DNA from: Tardiphaga robiniae
Lineage (GTDB): Bacteria > Pseudomonadota > Alphaproteobacteria > Rhizobiales > Xanthobacteraceae
Direction: 5' to 3'
Length of the DNA: 64,000 nt
Assembly: GCF_001618955.1 (NCBI RefSeq)
Contig: NZ_LVYV01000045.1
Location: forward strand, 62,001-126,000
A program made the position numbers and the translations under genes. Position 1 is the stretch's first letter, and every line of letters begins with the position of its first letter. The notes under the pieces were generated by a model, which did not search any database, was not told the DNA's origin, and saw only the letters and a program-made list of their open reading frames with translations. Positions 9,299-16,883 of the stretch are shown here, one piece after another.

Positions 9299-10506
9299 GC
9301 GCCCATGCTCCGCGAGATGCGCCAGCCATAGGCGCTCATGATGGCGCTCGTGATCAGCGAGATTACGAGATAGACCGCCATGGTGATGGCGATGATCTCG
9401 ATGGCCTGCCCGGTCTGGCTCATTGTGGTGCCGGCAAACACCGAAACGAGGTCTGGGTAGCCGATGGCGACGGCCAGCGACGAGTTCTTGGTGAGGTTGA
9501 GATACTGGTTGGTTAGCGGCGGCAGGATCACACGCATCGCCTGCGGCACCACGATCAGCCGCAGCGTTGCACCCCGGCTGAGTCCCAGCGATGCGCCCGC
9601 CTCAGTCTGTCCCTTATGCACCGACTGGACTCCCGCTCGGACAATCTCGGCAATGAAGGCGGCGGTGTAGGTCGAGAGCGCCAGCGTCAGCGCGACGAAT
9701 TCCGGCAGCACACGCAGGCCGCCCGAAAAATTAAAACCTCTCAATACCGGATACTCGAATGTCACGGGCTTGCCGAGCACGAGCGCCGTCAGAAGTGGTA
9801 AGCCGACGAGCAAGCTCAGGGTGATCGGCCAGACGGCTATCACACGCCCCTTGGCGAAGAGCTGCCGTCGCGCATAAACGCGCAACACCAGCGCGGCGAT
9901 GATCGCAACGATCACAGCGACCGCGAACGCCGTGAAAGCCTCCGTCCCGATCGGCTTAGGCAATCCGAAGCCGCGATTGCTGAGAAAGAAACTGTCCAGC
10001 AGCGAGATACTCTGCCGCGGCTGCGGCAGCGTGGCGAGCACGGCGAGATACCAGAACAGGATCTGAAACAGCAGCGGCAGGTTACGGATCAATTCGACAT
10101 AGCCGCCGGCGATCCGCGCCAGCAGCCAGTTCGGCGACATCCGGCCGAGCCCGACGATGAAGCCGATGATGGTCGCAAAGAAGATGCCAATCAGTGACAC
10201 GACCAGCGTGTTCACGAGGCCGACAAAGAACACCTGCAGATAGGTGTCCGATTCCGAATACGGGATCAGCGCCTGACTGACCGCAAAGCCTGCTGTATTT
10301 GATAGGAAGCCGAAGCCGGATGCGATCTTCTGCGTGGCCAGGTTGGAGCGTGCATTCTCGACGATCTCATAGCCGATCCAGACCAGCGCCGCGACGAACA
10401 CTATCTGGAGTACAAAGCCGCTCCAGCCCGCCTGCCCGCCCAGCACACGTCGCAATTTTGCAGCGAGTTGCAGCGGCGGTTTTCTGGCTTCGGTCGATGT
10501 CGCCAC
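9295..10506 (-). CDS. aapQ: General L-amino acid ABC transporter permease AapQ
   Basis: Second permease, 403 residues, close to the 400 of Rhizobium AapQ. It carries helices through the N-terminal region and the conserved EAA loop (GQTEAGASLGLSRGATLRLI). The start codon is GTG at 10506, 14 bases after the end of aapJ, with no strong ribosome-binding site. Pairs with AapM to form the membrane channel of the uptake system. Confidence 0.92.
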   Translation of the reverse strand: MATSTEARKPPLQLAAKLRRVLGGQAGWSGFVLQIVFVAALVWIGYEIVENARSNLATQKIASGFGFLSNTAGFAVSQALIPYSESDTYLQVFFVGLVNTLVVSLIGIFFATIIGFIVGLGRMSPNWLLARIAGGYVELIRNLPLLFQILFWYLAVLATLPQPRQSISLLDSFFLSNRGFGLPKPIGTEAFTAFAVAVIVAIIAALVLRVYARRQLFAKGRVIAVWPITLSLLVGLPLLTALVLGKPVTFEYPVLRGFNFSGGLRVLPEFVALTLALSTYTAAFIAEIVRAGVQSVHKGQTEAGASLGLSRGATLRLIVVPQAMRVILPPLTNQYLNLTKNSSLAVAIGYPDLVSVFAGTTMSQTGQAIEIIAITMAVYLVISLITSAIMSAYGWRISRSMGA

Positions 10507-10520
10507 GGGCGATGATGCGC

Positions 10521-11537
10521 TCAGCGGATCGGCGGCGCGTATTGGATGCCGCCCTTATTCCAGAGCTGGTTCAGTCCGCGCGAGATCCCGAGCTTGGAGC
10601 CTGCGCCGACATTGCGGTCGAACACCTCGCCGTAATTGCCCGTCGCCTTGATGATGCGCGCGAACCAGTCCTTGGTGAGGCCCAGCGTTTCGCCGAGATT
10701 GCCGTCGGTGCCGAAGATGCGCTTCAGCTCCGGCTTGTCGGACTTCGCCTGGTCATCGACGTTCTTCTGGGTAATCCCGAGCTCTTCCGCATTGACCATC
10801 GCGAACAGCGTCCAGCGCACCACATCGAGCCACTGATCATCGCCATGACGCACCAATGGGCCAAGCGGCTCCTTGGAAATCACCTCAGGCAGCACGGCAT
10901 GATCTGCAGGCACGGTGAGCTTCAGGCGCTCGGCATAGAGCTGCGAGATATCGGCGGTGAACACGTCGCAGCGACCGGACTCATAGGCCTTGATGGTCTC
11001 GTCGGCGGTCGAGAACGCGATCACTTCATACTTCATGTTGTTACCCTTGAAATAGTCGGCAACATTCTGTTCGTTGGTCGTGCCGGTCTGCAGGCAGATC
11101 GAGGCGCTGTTGAGCTCGAGTGCCGAATTCACCTTGAGCGCCTTGCGGACCAGAAAACCCTGGCCGTCATAGTAATTGATACCGGCGAAGTTCACGCCAA
11201 GCGACGTATCGCGCGACAGGGTCCAGGTCGTATTGCGCGACAGCACATCGATCTCGCCGGACTGCAAAGCAGTAAAGCGATCCTTCGCCGAGAGCGGCAC
11301 ATATTTCACCTTGGCGGCATCGTTGAAGATCGCCGCCGCGATGCCGCGGCACAAGTCGACATCGAAGCCCACCCAGTTGCCCTTGTCATCCGGCGCCGAG
11401 AAACCCGGCAAGCCCTGGGTGACGCCGCAGGACAGCATGCCGCGATCCTTCACGGTCTTGAGCGTCTGCGCAGATGCGCCTTGCGCGGTCAGACTGGCGG
11501 CAAGAGCGAGAGAGAACATCAAGGTTGCGCGTTTCAT
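10521..11537 (-). CDS. aapJ: General L-amino acid periplasmic binding protein AapJ
   Basis: Periplasmic solute-binding protein, 338 residues, first gene of aapJQMP. A Sec signal peptide of about 23 residues ends ASA before QTLKTVKDRG; the amino-acid-binding fold follows with GLPGFSAPDDKGNWVGFDVD and DVLSRNTTWTLSRD, hallmarks of AapJ/BztA. The ATG at 11537 is preferred over an upstream in-frame start at 11579 because it begins the signal peptide and follows AGAGG-like spacing (AGAGGCCTTAC before the ATG). Confidence 0.94.
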   Translation of the reverse strand: MKRATLMFSLALAASLTAQGASAQTLKTVKDRGMLSCGVTQGLPGFSAPDDKGNWVGFDVDLCRGIAAAIFNDAAKVKYVPLSAKDRFTALQSGEIDVLSRNTTWTLSRDTSLGVNFAGINYYDGQGFLVRKALKVNSALELNSASICLQTGTTNEQNVADYFKGNNMKYEVIAFSTADETIKAYESGRCDVFTADISQLYAERLKLTVPADHAVLPEVISKEPLGPLVRHGDDQWLDVVRWTLFAMVNAEELGITQKNVDDQAKSDKPELKRIFGTDGNLGETLGLTKDWFARIIKATGNYGEVFDRNVGAGSKLGISRGLNQLWNKGGIQYAPPIR

Positions 11538-11874
11538 GTAAGGCCTCTTTGGGGACGTCAGGACGCTCGGTCGACGCAAAGAATTGAATGACGAGCCTAC
11601 GGATCAGTTCCATAGCCGTGAATGGCCCGACCGGAAAGGCGAACTACAGCAGAGACGATCTAAAAAGACCGTACGAATCAGCAGGAAATCGCAGATTTCG
11701 CGGCAGGCCCCTCAACGTGCCGCAGGGGATCGACGAGGTCCGCAACAGAGAACGATCAGCCAGCCGGGTCAAGGGGTTGACGGCCATCTTCAGTGTCCTC
11801 TTAGTGACGGAACCAGCCATTCGGCAACCGAGATGCCAATGGCCTTGCAACACCTGCAGACCGGCGGCCCCATT
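11538..11874. other. Divergent intergenic region aapJ-metC
   Basis: About 340 bases expected to carry both promoters. I looked for a SAM-II riboswitch ahead of the metC-like gene, as occurs in Alphaproteobacteria, and did not find its conserved core. No confident boxes called. Confidence 0.4.
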
Positions 11875-13071
11875 ATGACAGCTTCGAACGACAATCACGG
11901 CACCACCTCGCTCGACACGGACACCGTGATCGTCACCGCCGGCCGCGACACCAAATCGCAGAGGGGCTTCGTCAATCCGCCGGTCGTGCGCGGCTCCACG
12001 GTGCTGTATCCGACCGCCAACGATCTCCATGCGCATCGCGGCGAGTTTCAATATGGCCGCCACGGCACACCGACCACCAAGGCATTGCAGGAAGCGCTGA
12101 TGGCGCTGGAGGGCCCGAAATGTGCCGGCGTGGGACTCGTGCCATCGGGCCTCGCCGCGATCTCGACCGCCCTGCTCTCGGTGCTCAAGGCCGGCGATCA
12201 TCTCCTTGTCAGCGACAGCGCCTATCGGCCGACACGCAATTTCTGCAACGGCATGCTGGCACGCTACGGCATCGAGACTACCTATTTCGATCCGCTGATC
12301 GGCGCCGGCATCGAAGCGCTGTTCAAGTCGAATACCCGCGCCGTCCTGGTCGAAGCGCCGGGCTCACAATCCTTCGAAATGCCGGATGTGCCTCTCATTG
12401 CCAGCATCGCGCATGCACGCGGCGCGCTGGTGCTCGACGACAACACCTGGGCCACGCCGCTGTATCATCGCTCGCTCGAACAGGGCGTCGATATCAGCAT
12501 CCAGGCGGCAACTAAATATATCGGCGGCCACTCGGACATCATGTTCGGCACCATCTCCGCCAATGACGCAGCCTGGCCGCTGATTAGCGAAGGCATCAGG
12601 CTGCTCGGGACATGCGCCGGCCCGGACGACGTCTTCCTCGCGCTGCGCGGGCTACGCACGATGTCGGTGCGGCTCGCGCATCATCAGCGCTCGGCGCTGG
12701 AGATGGCCCGGTGGCTGGAGACCCGCCCCGAAGTGCTGAAGGTGCTGCATCCCGCTTTGCCCAGCCATCCCGGTCACGCCATCTGGAAACGCGACTTTAC
12801 AGGCGCATCCGGCCTGTTCAGCATCATCCTGAAGCCGTCGCCGCAGAAGGCCGTCGATGCTCTGCTCGACACCGTCAAGCTGTTCGGCATGGGCTATTCC
12901 TGGGGCGGCTTCGAGAGCCTCGTCATCCCGTTCGACTGCTCGGACTATCGGAGCGCGACGACATGGGCACCCGGCGGCCCCGCGCTGCGGTTTCATATCG
13001 GGCTGGAAAGTGTCGATGATCTGAAGGCCGATCTGGAGCGAGGCCTGGCGGCATTCAACGCGGCGCTTTGA
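11875..13071 (+). CDS. metC: Cystathionine beta-lyase or related PLP trans-sulfuration enzyme
   Basis: PLP enzyme of 398 residues in the Cys/Met metabolism family. The Schiff-base lysine is K214 in QAATKYIGGHSD, and FQYGRHGTPT (substrate/PLP tyrosine region) and LVEAPGSQSFEMPD are typical of the MetC branch (EAPGS rather than the E(S/T)P of gamma-synthases), which splits cystathionine into homocysteine, pyruvate and ammonia. The frame is open upstream to 11584 but family similarity starts near MTASNDN. Could also act on other C-S compounds; the lyase assignment is by family. Confidence 0.85.
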   Translation: MTASNDNHGTTSLDTDTVIVTAGRDTKSQRGFVNPPVVRGSTVLYPTANDLHAHRGEFQYGRHGTPTTKALQEALMALEGPKCAGVGLVPSGLAAISTALLSVLKAGDHLLVSDSAYRPTRNFCNGMLARYGIETTYFDPLIGAGIEALFKSNTRAVLVEAPGSQSFEMPDVPLIASIAHARGALVLDDNTWATPLYHRSLEQGVDISIQAATKYIGGHSDIMFGTISANDAAWPLISEGIRLLGTCAGPDDVFLALRGLRTMSVRLAHHQRSALEMARWLETRPEVLKVLHPALPSHPGHAIWKRDFTGASGLFSIILKPSPQKAVDALLDTVKLFGMGYSWGGFESLVIPFDCSDYRSATTWAPGGPALRFHIGLESVDDLKADLERGLAAFNAAL

Positions 13072-13090
13072 TCGGTGAGGACGCCAGACG

Positions 13091-13115
13091 AAGACGCTCA
13101 GCTATCGAGCGTCTT
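13091..13115. terminator. Convergent hairpin between metC and the LAB_N gene
   Basis: AAGACGCTC (13091-13099) and GAGCGTCTT (13107-13115) form a nine-pair stem at the junction of two convergent genes, overlapping the LAB_N stop. The T-run is short (TTTGAT). Confidence 0.45.
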
Positions 13116-13436
13116 TGATCCGCTGCCGCGGTTCTTGATGATCAGCATGATGTTGCGGACATAGATTACGGTGGCAAAAGCCTGGCCGAGGATGATCACC
13201 GGCTCGCGCTTGGCGATGCCGTAGATCAGCGTCATGAACCCGCCAGCCATGGAGAAAAACCAGAACGCCATCGGCACAACGCTCTGTCCGGCGCGTTCGC
13301 TGGAAATCCATTGCACGAGAAAACGCGCGGTAAACAGCAGCTGCGCGATCAGGCCAAAGGCGAGCCAGAAATCGAACTTCGCGACGAAGACGTCGTAGAT
13401 ATAATCGCCAAGCGCCTGACCATATTGAATCAGCAT
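13098..13436 (-). CDS. LAB_N (lipid A biosynthesis N-terminal) membrane protein
   Basis: Small inner-membrane protein of 112 residues with about three helices. WFFSMAGGFMTLIYGIAKRE and FLVQWISSERAG match the LAB_N domain, named after the N-terminal extension of some LpxB proteins; alone it is often found beside a GT2 enzyme. It starts immediately after the GT2 stop codon (no spacer), so it is almost certainly co-translated with it. Probably helps handle a polyprenyl-phosphate-linked sugar; exact role is inference. Confidence 0.85.
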   Translation of the reverse strand: MLIQYGQALGDYIYDVFVAKFDFWLAFGLIAQLLFTARFLVQWISSERAGQSVVPMAFWFFSMAGGFMTLIYGIAKREPVIILGQAFATVIYVRNIMLIIKNRGSGSKTLDS

Positions 13437-14192
13437 TTATTTGAACTCGGTTGCGACCGGCGTCGTACGCTTGCGGCGGATCAACCACCAGACGCCGGCG
13501 AGATCCATGATGCCGATCCAGAGCCGATCGAAAAATCCATAATTGGACACACCGGAATGGCGCGGCCGATCGGTGACATCGACATAGGCGATGTCGAAGC
13601 CCTCACGGCGCACCAGCGCCGGAAGGAAGCGATGCAAACCATCGAAATAAGGCATCGACAAGAATACATCGCGGCGGAACGCCTTCAGACCGCAGCCGGT
13701 ATCGCGGGTACCGTCCTTGAGGATCGCGTTGCGGACAGCATTGGCAATCTTCGATTGCGCTTTCTTGAAGCCGGTATCCTTGCGGCCAACGCGCTGCCCG
13801 GCGGCGAGACCAACGCGGCCGCCGCCATCCTGAATGGCCGAAATCAGGTTGGGCAGGAACGCCGGATTGTTCTGACCATCGCCATCCAGCGTGGCCACGA
13901 TGGCACCGCGGGCGTTGCGCACGCCGGTACGCACGGCGGCCGACTGGCCCGACGATGCGGCGTGGTCGATGCGGCGCAGATTGCTGCGCGTCTGCATCAG
14001 CTCGGCCAGCCGAGCCGGCGTGGCGTCGGTCGAGCCGTCATTGACGTAGATAATCTCGTAGGGCCAGCGGCCGTCGAGCGCAGCGGTGATCTCGGCGATC
14101 AAAGGCGCGACATTGTCCTGCTCGTTGCGCACGGGCACGACAATGGAGACGTCGACGGGGGCAGCTTCGGGAGCGGACAAATCGGAGCTCAT
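13437..14192 (-). CDS. Family 2 glycosyltransferase, polyprenyl-phosphate sugar synthase type
   Basis: GT2 enzyme of 251 residues, like dolichyl-phosphate mannose synthase, ArnC and RgtE. Nucleotide-sugar motifs: SIVVPVRNE (16-24), NDGSTD (51-56), DGDGQ (103-107), and GLKAFRRD later. One C-terminal amphipathic or membrane segment near WIGIMDLAGVWWLIRRK. Expected to load a sugar onto a polyprenyl phosphate on the cytoplasmic face for use by the ArnT-like GT39 in the same run. The sugar is unknown; in Rhizobium the comparable enzyme RgtE uses galacturonic acid, in enterics ArnC uses formyl-Ara4N. Confidence 0.88.
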   Translation of the reverse strand: MSSDLSAPEAAPVDVSIVVPVRNEQDNVAPLIAEITAALDGRWPYEIIYVNDGSTDATPARLAELMQTRSNLRRIDHAASSGQSAAVRTGVRNARGAIVATLDGDGQNNPAFLPNLISAIQDGGGRVGLAAGQRVGRKDTGFKKAQSKIANAVRNAILKDGTRDTGCGLKAFRRDVFLSMPYFDGLHRFLPALVRREGFDIAYVDVTDRPRHSGVSNYGFFDRLWIGIMDLAGVWWLIRRKRTTPVATEFK

Positions 14193-14248
14193 GGTTGGAG
14201 GGCAGTCCTGCGGGAACTTGTCGCAGCCGGCCCGGCGAAGACCGCTTA

Positions 14249-15091
14249 TTATGGGGCCGCGGTCCCGCGGGCAACCCTTTTGAGATGGCCTGCGGACGGC
14301 CCTGGCAGCGGGTCGATCGTGCCGTCCTGGTGAATGGTGAACGCCAGATGTCGGGCCGCAAACCAGTATCGCACCGTCATGGCGCCAATCCAGCCGACCA
14401 GCCCGCCGCCGACCACGTCACTGGCGTGATGCGCCAGCAGGACGAGACGGCTGGCGCAGATCGCGACCGCATAGACGATCATCACCGTGCGCAGCCGCGG
14501 CCAGAGCGCGGCGACCGCGAAAGCCAATGCGAAACTGGTAGTCGCATGCCCCGACGGGAAACTGGCATAGGCCGGCGTCCAGGCGAAATGCGAAAAGTGG
14601 AAAGGATCCGCCGCGCCACTGACGAAAGGCCGGCCACGGCCGAGCATGCCTTTGATGATTTCAGCCACGAAGACCGACAGCGCGACCGACAGGAAGATGT
14701 ACTGAATGCGCGTGCCGAAGCTGACAAGTACGGCGCGCGACATGCCGTGCCGCAGCGGCGCCAGCAGGGCCAGAACGATCATAAACGCGAACAACGCCAG
14801 CAGGACATATTCGTCCTTGCCGAAGTCAGTGAAGATACGCAGCGGCCACAGGCCAGCCGTGCCCCGCGCCGGCATCAGTCCGATCTCGGTCGCATCGACG
14901 ATGAACATCAGCGCGATGATGATCACGGCTGTCACGGCGCCAAGCACCAGCGAACGGCGCGCCCAATAACGCGCAGCTTCGGCACGCCGCGAATGCGACG
15001 GTGCGCGAACAAGCTGTGCGAACGACTGCCAGACCAGCGCAACGAGTTGCGACAGATAGGTCTGTGGCTGCGATTTGTCCGGGGCTATCAT
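14249..15091 (-). CDS. PAP2-family membrane phosphatase
   Basis: A 280-residue multi-helix protein with the full acid-phosphatase signature: KGMLGRGRPF (147-156), PSGH (179-182) and SRLVLLAHHASD (214-225), placing the catalytic histidines at the periplasmic face. Candidates for the substrate are undecaprenyl pyrophosphate, phosphatidic acid or lipid A phosphate. Its start overlaps the stop of the GT39 gene by one base (TAATG), and GT2 and LAB_N genes follow, so a role in recycling the carrier lipid or trimming lipid A is the best inference. Confidence 0.87.
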   Translation of the reverse strand: MIAPDKSQPQTYLSQLVALVWQSFAQLVRAPSHSRRAEAARYWARRSLVLGAVTAVIIIALMFIVDATEIGLMPARGTAGLWPLRIFTDFGKDEYVLLALFAFMIVLALLAPLRHGMSRAVLVSFGTRIQYIFLSVALSVFVAEIIKGMLGRGRPFVSGAADPFHFSHFAWTPAYASFPSGHATTSFALAFAVAALWPRLRTVMIVYAVAICASRLVLLAHHASDVVGGGLVGWIGAMTVRYWFAARHLAFTIHQDGTIDPLPGPSAGHLKRVARGTAAP

Positions 15092-16833
15092 TACTCGGTC
15101 CCTTCGGAGCGATAGATCGCCACCGAAATCGCTTTGCCCTGCGAGAAGTTATAGCCGTCGATGCGGGTTGCCATGTTGTAGCGCAGGCCGATGGCCTCGG
15201 CGCGCATCGCGAACTGGCGCTCCGAACGCAGTTCGACAAGCGCGAAGCGACAGCTGCCCTGCCCGAGGAAATCCGCCGCGCCGGCGCCATCAGTGAGTTG
15301 TGTGGATGTGCCGGTCATGAACACCAGGCTCGGCTCGTGATATCCCGCTGCCGCAGCCTTGGGACCGACGCAGACCACGTTACGCAGTGCACGTGCGATC
15401 TGCACGCTTGGAAACAGCGGTCGGAGCGACGGCAGCAGCACGCCGTAAAAGGCGGCGCTCATGAACAGCGAGGCCACAACCGCATTCAGCAACGAGCGTT
15501 CTGCGCGGGCGTTATCATACAGCCACCAGGCAAACAGGCCGAAGACCAGTGCTGCGGCGGCAAATGGCCAGGCCAGAAACACCGGATGGCGGACGATCGC
15601 GACGGCACCGATCTCGGCGACCACAGCGGTCAGCGCCGGGATCGCGAACCACCAGGCCGCACCGCGCGCCAGCCAATTGCGTGCCAGCACCTGGCGCTCA
15701 AGCGCACCGATGACGAGGATGGCGATCGCCGGATAGAGCGGCAGCACGTAATGCGGCAGCTTGGTCATCACGACTTCGAACACGATCCAGGATGGGATCA
15801 GCCAGGCCAGCAAATATTGTGCGCCGGGTTCGCGTCGCGCGCGCCAGATCGCCGGCGTGGCCATACCGGCCAGCGGTGCTCCGGGCCAGAAGGTGATCCA
15901 GAACAGCAGGAAATACATGCCCGGAGGCGCGCCGTGGGATTCCTGTGCAGCCAGTTTGCTCAACATGTCGCCGCCGAGCGAATTGGAGAAGAACGCTTGC
16001 CCCGACTTCAGGAAGATTGCGACAAACCACGGCAGCACCAGCAACAGCATCCAGACGACGCCAACCAGCGGCCGTAATCGCCACAGCCACGCGACCGAGC
16101 GATCCATGATTGCCAGTGCAATGATCGTTAGCCCGACGAACATCAGGATCAGCGGTCCCTTGACGAGAATGCTGATCGCCATCGCCGTCCAGAACACCGC
16201 CGGCTCCTGCCAGCGGGCCTTGTCGGCCTCCTCGCCGCGCTGCCACGCCAGGTAAATTCGCGCCATCGCGCCCATCACGGCAATGACGGTCAGCAGCAGC
16301 ATGGCGTCGGTCTTGGCGAGCCGTGCCTCGACGTTGAGCAAGACCGAACTGCACATGATCAGCGCAGCCAACACGGCGCCGCGCCGCGCCAGGAAGGCCA
16401 GCCCGGTCCAGTAGGTCAGCAACACTGCACCAATGGCACCGATCAGCGATGGCACCCGGTAGAGCCAGATGCGGACTTCGGCGTTCTGCAAGCCCAGCGC
16501 GTCGGCGGTCTCGACCACGGCCGCCTGCATCCAGTAGATGCCGACCGGCTTCTTGTAGCGGACCTCGTCCTGGAACCGGATGTCGACGAAATCGCCGGTC
16601 TCGACCATCTGCTTGGTCGCCTGCGCGAAGCGCGCTTCGTCCCGGTCGATCGGCGGGATAGTGAAGAAGCCGGGCAGGAAGAACAGGAACCCGCAAATGG
16701 TCAGGAACGCGACTGCGCGGGCATGGCCGGAGCTGACGAAATCAAGCACGCGCACCAGCCTGCTGCCTGGATCGACACGGGTTTTCGGCTCGCGCGGGGC
16801 GCCAAATCGGGGTCTTGGATAGGTCTCGGCCAT
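15091..16833 (-). CDS. ArnT-like family 39 glycosyltransferase
   Basis: Integral membrane enzyme of 580 residues with about a dozen helices followed by a soluble C-terminal domain. The first periplasmic loop has the catalytic acidic motif DRDE at 63-66 (IPPIDRDEARFAQATKQM), and YKKPVGIYWMQA follows, both typical of ArnT/PMT proteins that move a sugar from a polyprenyl phosphate to lipid A or another envelope acceptor. It lies 50 bases after pbpC and overlaps the PAP2 gene, with the matching GT2 donor synthase two genes on. Confidence 0.9.
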   Translation of the reverse strand: MAETYPRPRFGAPREPKTRVDPGSRLVRVLDFVSSGHARAVAFLTICGFLFFLPGFFTIPPIDRDEARFAQATKQMVETGDFVDIRFQDEVRYKKPVGIYWMQAAVVETADALGLQNAEVRIWLYRVPSLIGAIGAVLLTYWTGLAFLARRGAVLAALIMCSSVLLNVEARLAKTDAMLLLTVIAVMGAMARIYLAWQRGEEADKARWQEPAVFWTAMAISILVKGPLILMFVGLTIIALAIMDRSVAWLWRLRPLVGVVWMLLLVLPWFVAIFLKSGQAFFSNSLGGDMLSKLAAQESHGAPPGMYFLLFWITFWPGAPLAGMATPAIWRARREPGAQYLLAWLIPSWIVFEVVMTKLPHYVLPLYPAIAILVIGALERQVLARNWLARGAAWWFAIPALTAVVAEIGAVAIVRHPVFLAWPFAAAALVFGLFAWWLYDNARAERSLLNAVVASLFMSAAFYGVLLPSLRPLFPSVQIARALRNVVCVGPKAAAAGYHEPSLVFMTGTSTQLTDGAGAADFLGQGSCRFALVELRSERQFAMRAEAIGLRYNMATRIDGYNFSQGKAISVAIYRSEGTE

Positions 16834-16883
16834 GCCTGTCGCATACGCTGAAACCGCCGACCGGACAACCAGTTAGCCCGCGC

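Noticed and set aside
11575-11874. SAM-II riboswitch ahead of metC
   Set aside because: The conserved core and pseudoknot bases could not be found.
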